Source: Pseudarthrobacter enclensis (GTDB taxonomy: Bacteria; Actinomycetota; Actinomycetes; Actinomycetales; Micrococcaceae). From it: a stretch of 64,000 nt of DNA. The translations under genes were made by a program, and so were the position numbers. The notes beneath the pieces are model-generated. The model was given only the letters and a program-made list of their open reading frames with translations. It had not been told where the DNA came from and did no database searches. Location of the stretch: assembly GCF_001457025.1 (NCBI RefSeq), contig NZ_KQ758599.1:930001-994000 (forward strand). The letters run 5' to 3'. This document shows, piece after piece, positions 45,178 to 53,608 of the stretch (positions are counted from its first letter, which is position 1; each line of letters opens with the position of its first letter).

Positions 45178-46787
45178 GCCGGCACAGCGGGGCCCGGGAG
45201 GCGACACGGCTGGACCGCCGCCTGGAAGCGCTCAACGATGCACGGGAGCTGGCGGAGGGTGTCCTGCCCGATGAGGCCCTCCGGGAGGTTCTGCAGGTCC
45301 TTGAGCGGGCCGGCTCGCGCCGTTCCCTTTCCGGCGACCACACGGTGGTGGGCTTCTTTGGCGCCACTGGAAGCGGCAAATCCTCGTTGTTCAACGCCGT
45401 CAGCGGCAGTGACATTGCGACGACGGCGGCGCGCCGTCCCACCACGTCGGAACCTTTGGCGGGGGTATGGGGAGTGGGCGGCAGCGAGCCGCTGCTCGAT
45501 TGGCTCGAGGTGCGCAGCAGGCACCACGCCGTCCCGGTGGAGGGCTTCGCGGACGAGGACACGGGACTGATCCTGCTGGACCTTCCGGACTTCGATTCCA
45601 CCCGGGCCGCCAACCGCGAGGTGGTGCAGCGGATGGCCGGCCTCGTGGACGTCCTCGTGTGGGTCCTGGACCCGCAGAAGTATGCGGACGCTGCCCTGCA
45701 TCACGGCTTCCTGGCCCCGCTCGCGTCCCACAGCGCCGTCACCCTGGTGGTCCTGAACCAGGTGGACCGTCTGGCCGCCGCCGACGTCCGTCCGGTCCTG
45801 GAGTCACTGCGCGGCCTCTTGGCCGGTGAAGGCCTCGGCGAGGTGAAAGTCCTGGCTGCCTCCGCGCTCACGGGGGAAGGAGTGGACGGTGTGCGCACGG
45901 CCATCAGGAAGGTGGTGGTTCAGCGCAAGGCTCAGTCGCAGCGGCTGGAAGCCGATGTGTCCAGGGCGTCACGCGAACTTGCGGAAGCGTCCGGTGAGGG
46001 TGAGGCAGCCGGGGTGCGCAGCGCGTCCACTGCACGGCTGGCCGACGAACTCGCGGCAGCCGCAAACGTCCCGGTGGTGGTCGACGCCGTGGCGCGGTCG
46101 TACCGGCTGGAGGCCGTGCGGCGGACAGGGTGGCCGGTGACGCGCTGGCTGGCACGCTTCCGCCCTGACCCCCTGCGCAGGCTTAACCTTCGACGCGACG
46201 AACCCGCGGCACTCAACCGGACATCGCTTCCGCCTGCAGGTGCTCCGCAGCGGGCGCGGGCCGATGCGGCCGTCAGGGAATTCGCCGATGCTGCTGCAGT
46301 CGGCGCATCCGGTCCGTGGCGGGCGGCAATCCGCGCGGCCGCCCGCGAAGGGCGTGAGTCACTGCCGGATGCCCTGGACCAGGCCATCGCCGGAACGGAC
46401 CTTGGCGCCAACAGGAAGTCCTGGTGGTGGGCGGCGTTCAACGGCGCCCAGTGGCTCGCCCTGCTGGCTGCCCTCGCCGGGCTCGGCTGGCTGGCCGGGT
46501 TGGCGGCCCTGGCCTATTTCCAGATGCCGGTTCCCGAACCGCCCCGGGTGGAGGGCTGGCCCGTCCCCACCCTGATGACGGCAGCGGGCGTGGTCCTGGG
46601 CATATTCCTTGCCGTCACCGGCAGGTTCATCGCGGCGGGCGGAGCTGCGGCCCGTGCGGCAGCGGCCCGCAGGCGGCTCAACGCCGCAGTCGCCGCCGTC
46701 GCACAGGCCTTGGTGGTGGAACCGGTGGAGGTGGAAGTCGCCAGGCAGGCGGCGTTCAATGCCGCGCTGAAGAAAGCAGCCGGCTAG
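45174..46787 (+). CDS. YfjP/Era-like membrane GTPase, partner of the dynamin-like protein
   Basis: A 537-residue GTPase. The P-loop is FFGATGSGKSSLFNAVSG near residue 65, then RRPTTSEPL, then LLDLPDFDS (again Pro-Asp where most GTPases have x-x-Gly), and a good G4 motif VVLNQVDRL. After the domain come helical regions, then two membrane helices at ~430-450 and ~468-490, then an Ala-rich helix. The GTG start overlaps the stop of the preceding gene (GTGA). Paired membrane GTPases of this kind recall other bacterial dynamin pairs, which form hetero-oligomers. Cell role here is unknown. Confidence 0.87.
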   Translation: MSRHSGAREATRLDRRLEALNDARELAEGVLPDEALREVLQVLERAGSRRSLSGDHTVVGFFGATGSGKSSLFNAVSGSDIATTAARRPTTSEPLAGVWGVGGSEPLLDWLEVRSRHHAVPVEGFADEDTGLILLDLPDFDSTRAANREVVQRMAGLVDVLVWVLDPQKYADAALHHGFLAPLASHSAVTLVVLNQVDRLAAADVRPVLESLRGLLAGEGLGEVKVLAASALTGEGVDGVRTAIRKVVVQRKAQSQRLEADVSRASRELAEASGEGEAAGVRSASTARLADELAAAANVPVVVDAVARSYRLEAVRRTGWPVTRWLARFRPDPLRRLNLRRDEPAALNRTSLPPAGAPQRARADAAVREFADAAAVGASGPWRAAIRAAAREGRESLPDALDQAIAGTDLGANRKSWWWAAFNGAQWLALLAALAGLGWLAGLAALAYFQMPVPEPPRVEGWPVPTLMTAAGVVLGIFLAVTGRFIAAGGAAARAAAARRRLNAAVAAVAQALVVEPVEVEVARQAAFNAALKKAAG

Positions 46788-46802
46788 GGGAGCGGCGGGG
46801 CG

Positions 46803-47357
46803 TCAGTCTCCGGCCTTGGCCAGCCCGGTTGCGGCGTCGCGGACTTTGATCATGGTCCTCAGGTTGCGCGTGGTGGTGGCAGCCTTGAACCTGGCCTTCG
46901 CGGAAATCTTGCTGAACGGGCTGTCCAGGGTGCCGCCTGCGGGTGCGAGCCAGGCCAGGGCCTCGGGGCCGAGGCGCTGCTGCCGGTGCCCATCGCCGAG
47001 GGCGGCGCCGGCCTGATCCAGCTCGTCCAGGACCGTGGCGTCGGAGGACAGGGTGATGTAGGAGTGGGTGGATTTATCGTCCTCCGGGTAGGGGCATGCC
47101 TCCACCAGCCAGGCCACCCGGTCCGCCGGGAGGACCACGACCCAGGCCTCGTAGCCGAAGGAGTCGCGCAGGCATTTTTCGCATTCCCGCTTGACGGCCG
47201 CGGCGTCCTTCCCGCTGGTGAGGACCACGTTGCCGCTGGCCAGCAGCGTCTTGGCGTCGGTGAAGCCGCAGCCCTTCAAAGCCTCCCGAAGGTCCGCCAT
47301 CCTGATGTTGATTCCCCCGACGTTAATGCCGCGGAGGAACACTGCGTAGCTGCCCAT
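46803..47357 (-). CDS. DUF1697 protein
   Basis: A 184-residue protein with the DUF1697 opening MGSYAVFLRGINVGGINIRMADLREAL, then TLLASGNVVLTS, and the end PFSKISAKARFKAATTTRNLRTMIKV, all family hallmarks. Length is normal. Function is unknown for the family. It has no membrane segment. The ATG at 47357 follows TAGGCT by six bases, so it is probably leaderless. It converges on the GTPase pair with 15 bp between the stops. Confidence 0.95.
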   Translation of the reverse strand: MGSYAVFLRGINVGGINIRMADLREALKGCGFTDAKTLLASGNVVLTSGKDAAAVKRECEKCLRDSFGYEAWVVVLPADRVAWLVEACPYPEDDKSTHSYITLSSDATVLDELDQAGAALGDGHRQQRLGPEALAWLAPAGGTLDSPFSKISAKARFKAATTTRNLRTMIKVRDAATGLAKAGD

Positions 47358-47363
47358 GCGGCC

Positions 47364-47369
47364 AGCCTA
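47364..47369 (-). promoter_or_regulatory. -10 box, leaderless DUF1697 gene
   Basis: TAGGCT, six bases, ATG at 47357 on the minus strand. No ribosome binding site. Confidence 0.55.
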
Positions 47370-47401
47370 GCTGCAGGCGGGGACAATGTGGCGCCGGGCA
47401 G

Positions 47402-48121
47402 CTAGTCGTTGTTCTTGCGGAGCGCTTCGGTCAGGATCCGGCCCGCGTTGCAGACCACCTCGGCGTGGAGCCTGCCGGGCTGGCGGGTCAGCCGTTCGAT
47501 GGGCCCGGAGATCGACACCGCGGCAATCACGCGGCCGGAAGGTCCGCGCACCGGTGCAGAGACGGAGGCGACCCCCGGCTCGCGTTCACCGAGGCTCTGG
47601 CCCCAGCCCCGCCGTCGGACGCCCGCCAGGACGGTGGGCGTGAAGCGCGCCGCCTGCAGGCCTTCCAGCAGGCGGTCGTGGTCTTCCCAGGCTAGCAGGA
47701 CCTGGGCCGCCGAGCCTGCCTTCATGGACAGCTGGGTACCCACCGGAATGGTGTCCCGCAGGCCGATGGGGCGTTCGGCAGAGGCCACGCAGACGCGCCA
47801 GTCGCCCTGGCGGCGGAAGATCTGGGCGCTTTCGCCGGTGGCGTCGCGCAGCTGCATGAGGACCGGTCCCGCCGAGGCGATTAGCCGGTCCTCACCCGCC
47901 GCCGAGGCCAGTTCCACCAGGCGGCTTCCCAGGACGAACCGGCCCTGGATGTCACGGCTTACCAGCCGGTGGTGCACCAGGGCCAGGGCGAGGCGGTGGA
48001 CCGTGGGCCGGGCCAGGCCCGTGGCGGCCACGAGCTGTGCCAGAGTGGTGGGGCCGGCCTCCAGCGCATCAAGCACCTGGGCTGCTTTATCAATGACACC
48101 GACTCCACTAGAATTGTCCAT
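47402..48121 (-). CDS. IclR family regulator, likely LtbR/NdgR ortholog
   Basis: A 239-residue protein. The N-terminal winged helix is GVGVIDKAAQVLDALEAGPTTLAQLVAATGLARPTVHRLALALVHHRLV. The IclR effector domain includes DTIPVGTQLSMKAGSAAQVLLAW and the end SGPIERLTRQPGRLHAEVVCNAG. It is divergent from leuCD. In C. glutamicum the IclR regulator LtbR has the same position and represses leuB, leuCD and trp genes, and NdgR is the Streptomyces counterpart. Orthology is inferred from position and family. The ATG at 48121 has CAATAT six bases upstream inside the palindrome at 48127-48146, so it is probably autoregulated. Confidence 0.92.
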   Translation of the reverse strand: MDNSSGVGVIDKAAQVLDALEAGPTTLAQLVAATGLARPTVHRLALALVHHRLVSRDIQGRFVLGSRLVELASAAGEDRLIASAGPVLMQLRDATGESAQIFRRQGDWRVCVASAERPIGLRDTIPVGTQLSMKAGSAAQVLLAWEDHDRLLEGLQAARFTPTVLAGVRRRGWGQSLGEREPGVASVSAPVRGPSGRVIAAVSISGPIERLTRQPGRLHAEVVCNAGRILTEALRKNND

Positions 48122-48126
48122 GTAAT

Positions 48127-48146
48127 GATATTGCCGTCTCAATATC
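48127..48146. promoter_or_regulatory. leuC/IclR operator overlapping both divergent -10 boxes
   Basis: GATATTG-CCGTCT-CAATATC is a perfect inverted repeat with 7-bp arms. Read on the minus strand, the left arm gives CAATAT six bases before the regulator ATG with TTGCAT 17 bases upstream. Read on the plus strand, the right arm gives CAATAT facing leuC. A bound IclR protein would cover both. Confidence 0.72.
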
Positions 48147-48150
48147 TGAG

Positions 48151-48222
48151 ATGCAAATCTTTCGGCTGGCGCACCGCGGAGCCGTACTGATTCAGTTGAA
48201 GCATTCAGCCAAACAGCAGTGA
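48151..48222 (+). CDS. possible small upstream reading frame before leuC
   Basis: A 23-codon frame from ATG 48151 to TGA 48222, ending 12 bases before leuC and overlapping its ribosome binding site. Residues 12-16 read Val-Leu-Ile-Gln-Leu and residue 3 is Ile. It could act as a leader peptide that couples or senses leucine supply, or it may be chance. No terminator hairpin follows. Confidence 0.35.
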   Translation: MQIFRLAHRGAVLIQLKHSAKQQ

Positions 48223-48234
48223 AGGGAGATGGCC

Positions 48235-49689
48235 ATGGCAAAGACATTGGCCGAGAAAGTCTGGGACGCCCACGTGGTGCGCAAGGGTGACGGCGACGGT
48301 GCCAACGCCCAGCCAGACCTCCTCTTCATCGACCTCCACCTGGTCCACGAGGTCACCTCCCCGCAGGCGTTCGAGGGCCTGCGCCTGGCCGGGCGCCCCC
48401 TGCGCCGCCCGGACCTGACCATCGCCACGGAGGACCACAACACTCCCACGCTGGACATCGACAAGCCCATCGCGGACCTCACCAGCCGCACCCAGATCCA
48501 GACGCTGCGCAACAACTGCGCTGAGTTCGGTGTCCGGCTGCACAGCCTGGGCGATGCCGACCAGGGAATCGTCCATGTGGTCGGCCCCCAGCTCGGCCTC
48601 ACCCAGCCCGGCATGACGGTGGTCTGCGGCGACTCGCACACGTCCACCCACGGCGCGTTCGGTGCGCTGGCCATGGGCATCGGCACCTCCGAGGTGGAGC
48701 ACGTCATGGCCACCCAGACCCTGTCGCTCAAGCCGTTCAAAACCATGGCCATCAACGTCGAGGGCACCCTGCGCCCCGGCGTCACCGCCAAGGACATCAT
48801 CCTGGCCGTCATCGCCAAGATCGGCACCGGCGGCGGACAGGGCTACGTCCTGGAATACCGCGGCTCCGCCATCCGCGCCCTGTCCATGGACGCCCGCATG
48901 ACCATCTGCAACATGTCCATCGAAGCCGGCGCCCGCGCAGGCATGGTCGCCCCGGACGAAACCACGTACGAATACATGAAGGGCCGCCCGCACGCGCCCG
49001 AAGGCGCGGACTGGGACGCCGCCGTCGAATACTGGAACACCCTGAAGACCGACGACGACGCCACCTTCGACGCCCAGGTTGACCTGGACGCCGACACGCT
49101 GGAGCCGTTCGTCACCTGGGGCACCAACCCCGGCCAGGGTGTCTCCCTGTCCGAGGCCGTCCCCAACCCCGCAGACTTCGGGGACGAAAACGCCAAGGCC
49201 GCCGCCGAGCGCGCCCTTCAGTACATGGGCCTGGAAGCCGGCACCCCGATGAAGGACATCCGGGTGGACACTGTCTTCCTGGGCTCTTGCACCAACTCCC
49301 GCATCGAGGACCTGCGCGCGGCCGCCGACATCATCCGCGGCCGCGAAAAGGACCCCAAGGTGCGCATGCTCGTGGTGCCCGGCTCCGCCCGGGTGCGGCT
49401 CGAAGCGGAGGCCGAGGGCCTGGACCGCGTGTTCAAGGACTTCGGCGCCGAATGGCGCTTCGCAGGCTGCTCCATGTGCCTGGGCATGAACCCCGACCAG
49501 CTGGAACCGGGGGAGCGGTGCGCCTCCACCTCCAACCGCAACTTCGAAGGACGCCAGGGCAAGGGCGGCCGCACGCACCTGGTCTCTCCCGTGGTGGCAG
49601 CCGCCACCGCCGTCCGCGGCACCCTGAGCTCGCCTTCGGACCTTGACCCCGCCCCCGAATCCGCCGCCATCCGCACCGACGCAACATAG
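48235..49689 (+). CDS. leuC: 3-isopropylmalate dehydratase, large subunit
   Basis: A 484-residue aconitase-family enzyme that with LeuD converts 2-isopropylmalate to 3-isopropylmalate. The [4Fe-4S] ligands are in [14 protein letters not shown] and in [15 protein letters not shown] (two Cys three residues apart). The N-terminal [11 protein letters not shown] and the [30 protein letters not shown] block are typical. The ATG at 48235 is preferred to the one at 48229 because AAGGGAG then sits at a normal distance. Eight bases separate it from leuD. Control by the IclR regulator at 48127-48146 is likely. Confidence 0.97.
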   Translation: MAKTLAEKVWDAHVVRKGDGDGANAQPDLLFIDLHLVHEVTSPQAFEGLRLAGRPLRRPDLTIATEDHNTPTLDIDKPIADLTSRTQIQTLRNNCAEFGVRLHSLGDADQGIVHVVGPQLGLTQPGMTVVCGDSHTSTHGAFGALAMGIGTSEVEHVMATQTLSLKPFKTMAINVEGTLRPGVTAKDIILAVIAKIGTGGGQGYVLEYRGSAIRALSMDARMTICNMSIEAGARAGMVAPDETTYEYMKGRPHAPEGADWDAAVEYWNTLKTDDDATFDAQVDLDADTLEPFVTWGTNPGQGVSLSEAVPNPADFGDENAKAAAERALQYMGLEAGTPMKDIRVDTVFLGSCTNSRIEDLRAAADIIRGREKDPKVRMLVVPGSARVRLEAEAEGLDRVFKDFGAEWRFAGCSMCLGMNPDQLEPGERCASTSNRNFEGRQGKGGRTHLVSPVVAAATAVRGTLSSPSDLDPAPESAAIRTDAT

Positions 49690-49697
49690 GACGCATC

Positions 49698-50300
49698 ATG
49701 GAAAAGTTCACCAAGCACACCGGCATCGGCGTCCCGCTGCGCCAGAGCAATGTTGACACGGACCAGATCATCCCCGCGGTGTACCTCAAGCGGATCACCC
49801 GCACCGGCTTCGAGGACGCCCTGTTCTCAGCCTGGCGCAAGGACCCGTCCTTCATCCTGAACCAGGAGCCCTTCAACGCCGGCTCCGTCCTGGTGGCCGG
49901 CCCCGACTTCGGCACCGGGTCCTCCCGCGAACACGCTGTCTGGGCGCTGAAGGACTACGGCTTCAAGGCGGTCCTGTCCTCCCGGTTCGCCGACATCTTC
50001 CGCGGAAACTCGGGCAAGCAGGGCCTGCTCGCCGCCCAGGTGGCCCAGGACGACATCGAGCTGATCTGGAAAGAGCTCGAAAATGCCCCCGGCACGCAGG
50101 TCACGGTGGACCTGGAATCCAAGACCGTGGTCTGCGGCAACATCGTGGCGCCCTTCGAGATCGACGACTACACCCGCTGGCGGCTGCTTGAAGGCCTGGA
50201 CGACATCGGGCTGACGCTCCAGCATGAGGCGGATATCACGGCCTACGAGGCCACCCGCCCCACCTTCAAGCCCAAGACCCTTCCGGCCAAGGTTTCCTAG
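49698..50300 (+). CDS. leuD: 3-isopropylmalate dehydratase, small subunit
   Basis: A 200-residue swivel-domain subunit. Family motifs are [23 protein letters not shown] near the N-terminus and [27 protein letters not shown], which binds substrate. Length matches LeuD. AGGA lies seven bases before the ATG. It is the second gene of leuCD, followed by a hairpin. Confidence 0.97.
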   Translation: MEKFTKHTGIGVPLRQSNVDTDQIIPAVYLKRITRTGFEDALFSAWRKDPSFILNQEPFNAGSVLVAGPDFGTGSSREHAVWALKDYGFKAVLSSRFADIFRGNSGKQGLLAAQVAQDDIELIWKELENAPGTQVTVDLESKTVVCGNIVAPFEIDDYTRWRLLEGLDDIGLTLQHEADITAYEATRPTFKPKTLPAKVS

Positions 50301-50307
50301 CCTGGAA

Positions 50308-50347
50308 CGAAGTGCCCCTGCGCCGTGCACCGGCCGGGGGCACTTCG
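50308..50347 (+). terminator. hairpin after leuD
   Basis: CGAAGTGCCCC (50308-50318) and GGGGCACTTCG (50337-50347) form an 11-bp stem, eight bases after leuD. There is no U-run. Confidence 0.6.
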
Positions 50348-50375
50348 CCACGCCCTGCCCAAGGTGCGCGCGTAT

Positions 50376-50404
50376 TTCGGTTCGGTAACGCGACCTCCTA
50401 TGCT
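50376..50404 (+). promoter_or_regulatory. promoter of murA
   Basis: TTCGGT, 17 bases, TATGCT (50399-50404). The leader would be about 48 bases with GAGG before the ATG. Confidence 0.5.
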
Positions 50405-50458
50405 TGGTTGGAGCCTTTGCAAGGATTTGGGGGCGAGTAATCGTGAGGAAACCGGTAT

Positions 50459-51784
50459 ATGAGTAGTGTTCTGACAATCCGCGGCGGCGTCCCGCTGACT
50501 GGCCGCGTCAACGTCCGGGGGGCGAAGAACCTCGTCCCGAAGGCGATGGTGGCGGCGTTGCTGGGCAACGAACCGTCGGTGTTGCGGAACGTTCCGGAAA
50601 TCAAGGACGTGGAGGTCGTCACCTCCCTCCTCCAGCTGCACGGCGTGACCGTGGAGAAGGACCCCGTCACCGGGGACCTCACCCTGGACCCGAAGGCGGC
50701 CAAAACGGCCCCCAGCACCGCGATCGACGCCCACGCCGGCGACTCGCGGATTCCCATCCTGCTCTGCGGCCCGCTGATCCACGCCATTGGCGAAGCGTTC
50801 ATTCCGGACCTCGGCGGGTGCAAGATCGGCGACCGGCCCATCGACTACCACCTCGACGTGCTCCGCCAGTTCGGCGCGGTGGTGGAAAAGCGTCCCGGCG
50901 GCATCCACATCTCCGCGCCCAAGGGCCTGCACGGCGCGAAGATTTCGCTGCCGTACCCGTCCGTCGGCGCCACCGAGCAGGTCCTGCTGAGCGCCACCCG
51001 GGCCGAGGGCATCACCGAACTGACGGGCGCGGCCACCGAGCCCGAGGTGATCGACCTCATCGCCGTCCTGCAGAAGATGGGCGCCATCATCAGCGTGCAG
51101 ACGGACCGGACCATCCGGATCGAGGGCGTGCGGGACCTCGGCGGCTACAACCACCGTGCGCTGTCCGACCGGAACGAATCAGCGTCCTGGGCTTCGGCGG
51201 CCCTCGTCACGCGCGGCGACATTTTCGTTGAAGGCGCCTCCCAGCGCGACATGATGACCTTCCTTAACACCTACCGCAAGGTGGGCGGCGGCATGGACAT
51301 CGGCGAGGACGGGATCCGGTTCTACCACCCCGGCGGCAAGCTGAACCCCCTGGTCCTCGAAACCGATGTCCACCCGGGTTTCATGACGGACTGGCAGCAG
51401 CCCCTCGTGGTGGCGCTGACCCAGGCGGAGGGCGTGTCCATCGTCCACGAGACTGTGTACGAGAACCGCTTCGGCTTCACCGACGCCCTCATCCGCATGG
51501 GTGCCAGCATCCAGGTGCACCGGGAATGCCTGGGCAGCGTTCCCTGCCGGTTCGGGCAGCGGAACTTCCTGCATTCCGCCGTGATATCCGGACCCACGCA
51601 GCTCAAGGGCACGGACATTGACGTGCCGGACCTGCGCGGCGGCTTCAGCCACCTCATCGCGGCACTCGCTGCCACCGGAGTGTCCCGGGTCACCGGCATC
51701 GACATCATCAACCGCGGCTACGAACGCTTCACGGAGAAGCTGGCGGGGCTCGGTGCCGATTTCGACATCACCGCCGCGAAGTAG
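50459..51784 (+). CDS. murA: UDP-N-acetylglucosamine 1-carboxyvinyltransferase
   Basis: A 441-residue enzyme starting peptidoglycan precursor synthesis by transferring enolpyruvate to UDP-GlcNAc. The catalytic loop reads LGGCKIGDRPID with Cys121 at the position of E. coli Cys115, followed by the conserved Arg126. The late catalytic Asp is in PGFMTDWQQP. An N-terminal RGGVPLTGRVNVRGAKN binds substrate (Lys23-Asn24 pair). Presence of Cys rather than the mycobacterial Asp predicts sensitivity to fosfomycin. GAGG precedes the ATG. It begins a murA-plsC-gpsA-ddl run. Confidence 0.96.
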   Translation: MSSVLTIRGGVPLTGRVNVRGAKNLVPKAMVAALLGNEPSVLRNVPEIKDVEVVTSLLQLHGVTVEKDPVTGDLTLDPKAAKTAPSTAIDAHAGDSRIPILLCGPLIHAIGEAFIPDLGGCKIGDRPIDYHLDVLRQFGAVVEKRPGGIHISAPKGLHGAKISLPYPSVGATEQVLLSATRAEGITELTGAATEPEVIDLIAVLQKMGAIISVQTDRTIRIEGVRDLGGYNHRALSDRNESASWASAALVTRGDIFVEGASQRDMMTFLNTYRKVGGGMDIGEDGIRFYHPGGKLNPLVLETDVHPGFMTDWQQPLVVALTQAEGVSIVHETVYENRFGFTDALIRMGASIQVHRECLGSVPCRFGQRNFLHSAVISGPTQLKGTDIDVPDLRGGFSHLIAALAATGVSRVTGIDIINRGYERFTEKLAGLGADFDITAAK

Positions 51785-51792
51785 CAGCCGCC

Positions 51793-52563
51793 GTGAAGGA
51801 ATCTGCCAAGAGCAGGGCCACATTCGTGTTCATCGCCGGCATCGCCCGGCCCCTGCTGAACCTCATGATGGCCAAGAAGTGGGAAGGCGTGGACAAGCTT
51901 CCCTCCGGCGGTTTCATCGCCGCGCCCAACCACTGCACCGAGATCGACCCGCTGGTGGTGGGCCACATGCTCTACAACCAGAAGCGTGCGCCGCACTTCC
52001 TGGCCAAAGCCGGACTCTTCAAGGTCCCCGGCTTGGGCTGGCTCCTGCACGCCACCAAGCAGGTCCCGGTGGAACGTTCGACGGCGGGAGCGAACCGCTC
52101 GCTGCAGGTCGCCCAGGAGATCGTGGCTGAGGGCGGTGCCATCATCATCTACCCCGAGGGCACCCTGACCCGCGACCCCGACCTGTGGCCCATGAAGGGC
52201 CACACCGGAGCAGCGCGGCTGGCCCTGGAGGGCGGCATCCCGGTGGTTCCCATTGCCCATTGGGGCGCCCACGAAGTCTTTCCCCGGTACGGGAAGCGCT
52301 TCCACCTGTTCCCGCGCAAGACCTCACGCGTGGTCGTGGGGGACCCGGTGGATCTCAGTGCCTTCGCCGGGCAGCCCATGGACAAGGCAACGCTCACCGC
52401 GGCCACCGAGGCCATCATGGATGCCATCACGGAGCTGCTCGCCGGCCTTCGGGGCGAGACCCCGCCGGCCGAACGCTGGGATCCGGCCAGGAAGCAGCAA
52501 TCCAGGCACGGCCGGTTCATTGAACGTGGCGGCCAGGCCGCCGGCGGGACGGACGCGCCGTGA
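51793..52563 (+). CDS. 1-acyl-sn-glycerol-3-phosphate acyltransferase (PlsC-like)
   Basis: A 256-residue acyltransferase for phospholipid synthesis, making phosphatidate from lysophosphatidate. The HX4D catalytic motif is NHCTEIDP, the acceptor motif is YPEGTLTRD, and the fourth block is IPVVPIAHWG. A mild hydrophobic N-terminus suggests membrane attachment. The start is GTG at 51793, eight bases after murA. The stop overlaps the gpsA start (GTGA), linking it to glycerol-3-phosphate supply. Confidence 0.93.
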   Translation: MKESAKSRATFVFIAGIARPLLNLMMAKKWEGVDKLPSGGFIAAPNHCTEIDPLVVGHMLYNQKRAPHFLAKAGLFKVPGLGWLLHATKQVPVERSTAGANRSLQVAQEIVAEGGAIIIYPEGTLTRDPDLWPMKGHTGAARLALEGGIPVVPIAHWGAHEVFPRYGKRFHLFPRKTSRVVVGDPVDLSAFAGQPMDKATLTAATEAIMDAITELLAGLRGETPPAERWDPARKQQSRHGRFIERGGQAAGGTDAP

Positions 52564-53606
52564 CCCTGGATCTGTCGGGTTCGGCCCGCACCGTCGCCGT
52601 CCTGGGCGCGGGTTCCTGGGGTACAACCTTCGCCAAAATACTGGCTGACGCTGCCACCGCAGCAGGGACCCCCCGCGACATCAGGCTCTGGGGCCGCCGC
52701 AGCGAGGTCGTTGAGCAGGTGAATAGCGCGCACCGGAACGACCAGTACCTCAAGGACGTGCCGCTGCCGGCGAGCATCACCGCCTCGACCGACGTCGCCA
52801 CGGTGCTGGACGGGGCAGACCTCGTTGTCCTGGCGGTCCCTGCCCAGTCCCTGCGGCCGCAGCTCAGGCAATGGCGGGAACTGATCGCCCCCGACGCCAT
52901 CGTCGTGTCCCTGATGAAGGGGCTCGAACTGGGAACCGACGCCCGCATGAGCCAGGTCATCAGCGAGGAGCTGGGCCTGCCCGCGGAACGCATCGCCGTC
53001 GTCTCCGGCCCCAACCTGGCCATGGAAATCGCCCGCGAGGAACCAACCGCATCGGTGGTGGCGTGCACTGAATCCGCAGCCGCCGGCTGGCTGGCCCGCA
53101 GCTGCACCGCACCCTACTTCCGGCCCTACACCACCTCCGATGTGGTGGGCGTCGAAATCGGCGGCATCGTCAAGAACGTCATCGCCCTGGCCGTCGGCAT
53201 CTGCGAGGGCAAGCAGATGGGCGACAACACCAAGGCGTCGGTGATCACGCGCGGCCTGGCCGAAACATCCCGCCTTGCCCTGGCGCTCGGCGGCGAAGCC
53301 AAAACCATGGCCGGCCTCGCCGGGCTGGGCGACCTCGTGGCGACGTGTTCATCGTCCCTCTCGCGGAACCACACCGCAGGCCGCCTGCTGGGCCAGGGGC
53401 TGACGCTGGAGGAGGTGGGCCAAAAGATGACCCAGACCGCCGAAGGCATCAAGTCCGGGCAGGCCGTGCACGAACTGGCCGGCAAGCTGGGCGTGGAGAT
53501 GCCCATTACCGCCGCCGTCGTGGCCGTGCTGGCAGGCAAGCTGTCCGTAGACCAACTGGGACCGGTCCTGCTGTCCCGCGAACTGAAACCCGAAGGCGAT
53601 TACTGA
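52560..53606 (+). CDS. gpsA: glycerol-3-phosphate dehydrogenase (NAD(P)+)
   Basis: A 348-residue enzyme that makes sn-glycerol-3-phosphate, the backbone for phospholipids. The Rossmann motif is VLGAGSWGTTFAKIL, catalytic Lys is in VEIGGIVKNVIALAVGICEG, and GLAGLGDLVATCSSSLSRNH is also conserved. Length is normal. The GTG start overlaps the plsC stop by four bases, so translation is coupled. Confidence 0.96.
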   Translation: MTLDLSGSARTVAVLGAGSWGTTFAKILADAATAAGTPRDIRLWGRRSEVVEQVNSAHRNDQYLKDVPLPASITASTDVATVLDGADLVVLAVPAQSLRPQLRQWRELIAPDAIVVSLMKGLELGTDARMSQVISEELGLPAERIAVVSGPNLAMEIAREEPTASVVACTESAAAGWLARSCTAPYFRPYTTSDVVGVEIGGIVKNVIALAVGICEGKQMGDNTKASVITRGLAETSRLALALGGEAKTMAGLAGLGDLVATCSSSLSRNHTAGRLLGQGLTLEEVGQKMTQTAEGIKSGQAVHELAGKLGVEMPITAAVVAVLAGKLSVDQLGPVLLSRELKPEGDY

Positions 53607-53608
53607 CC

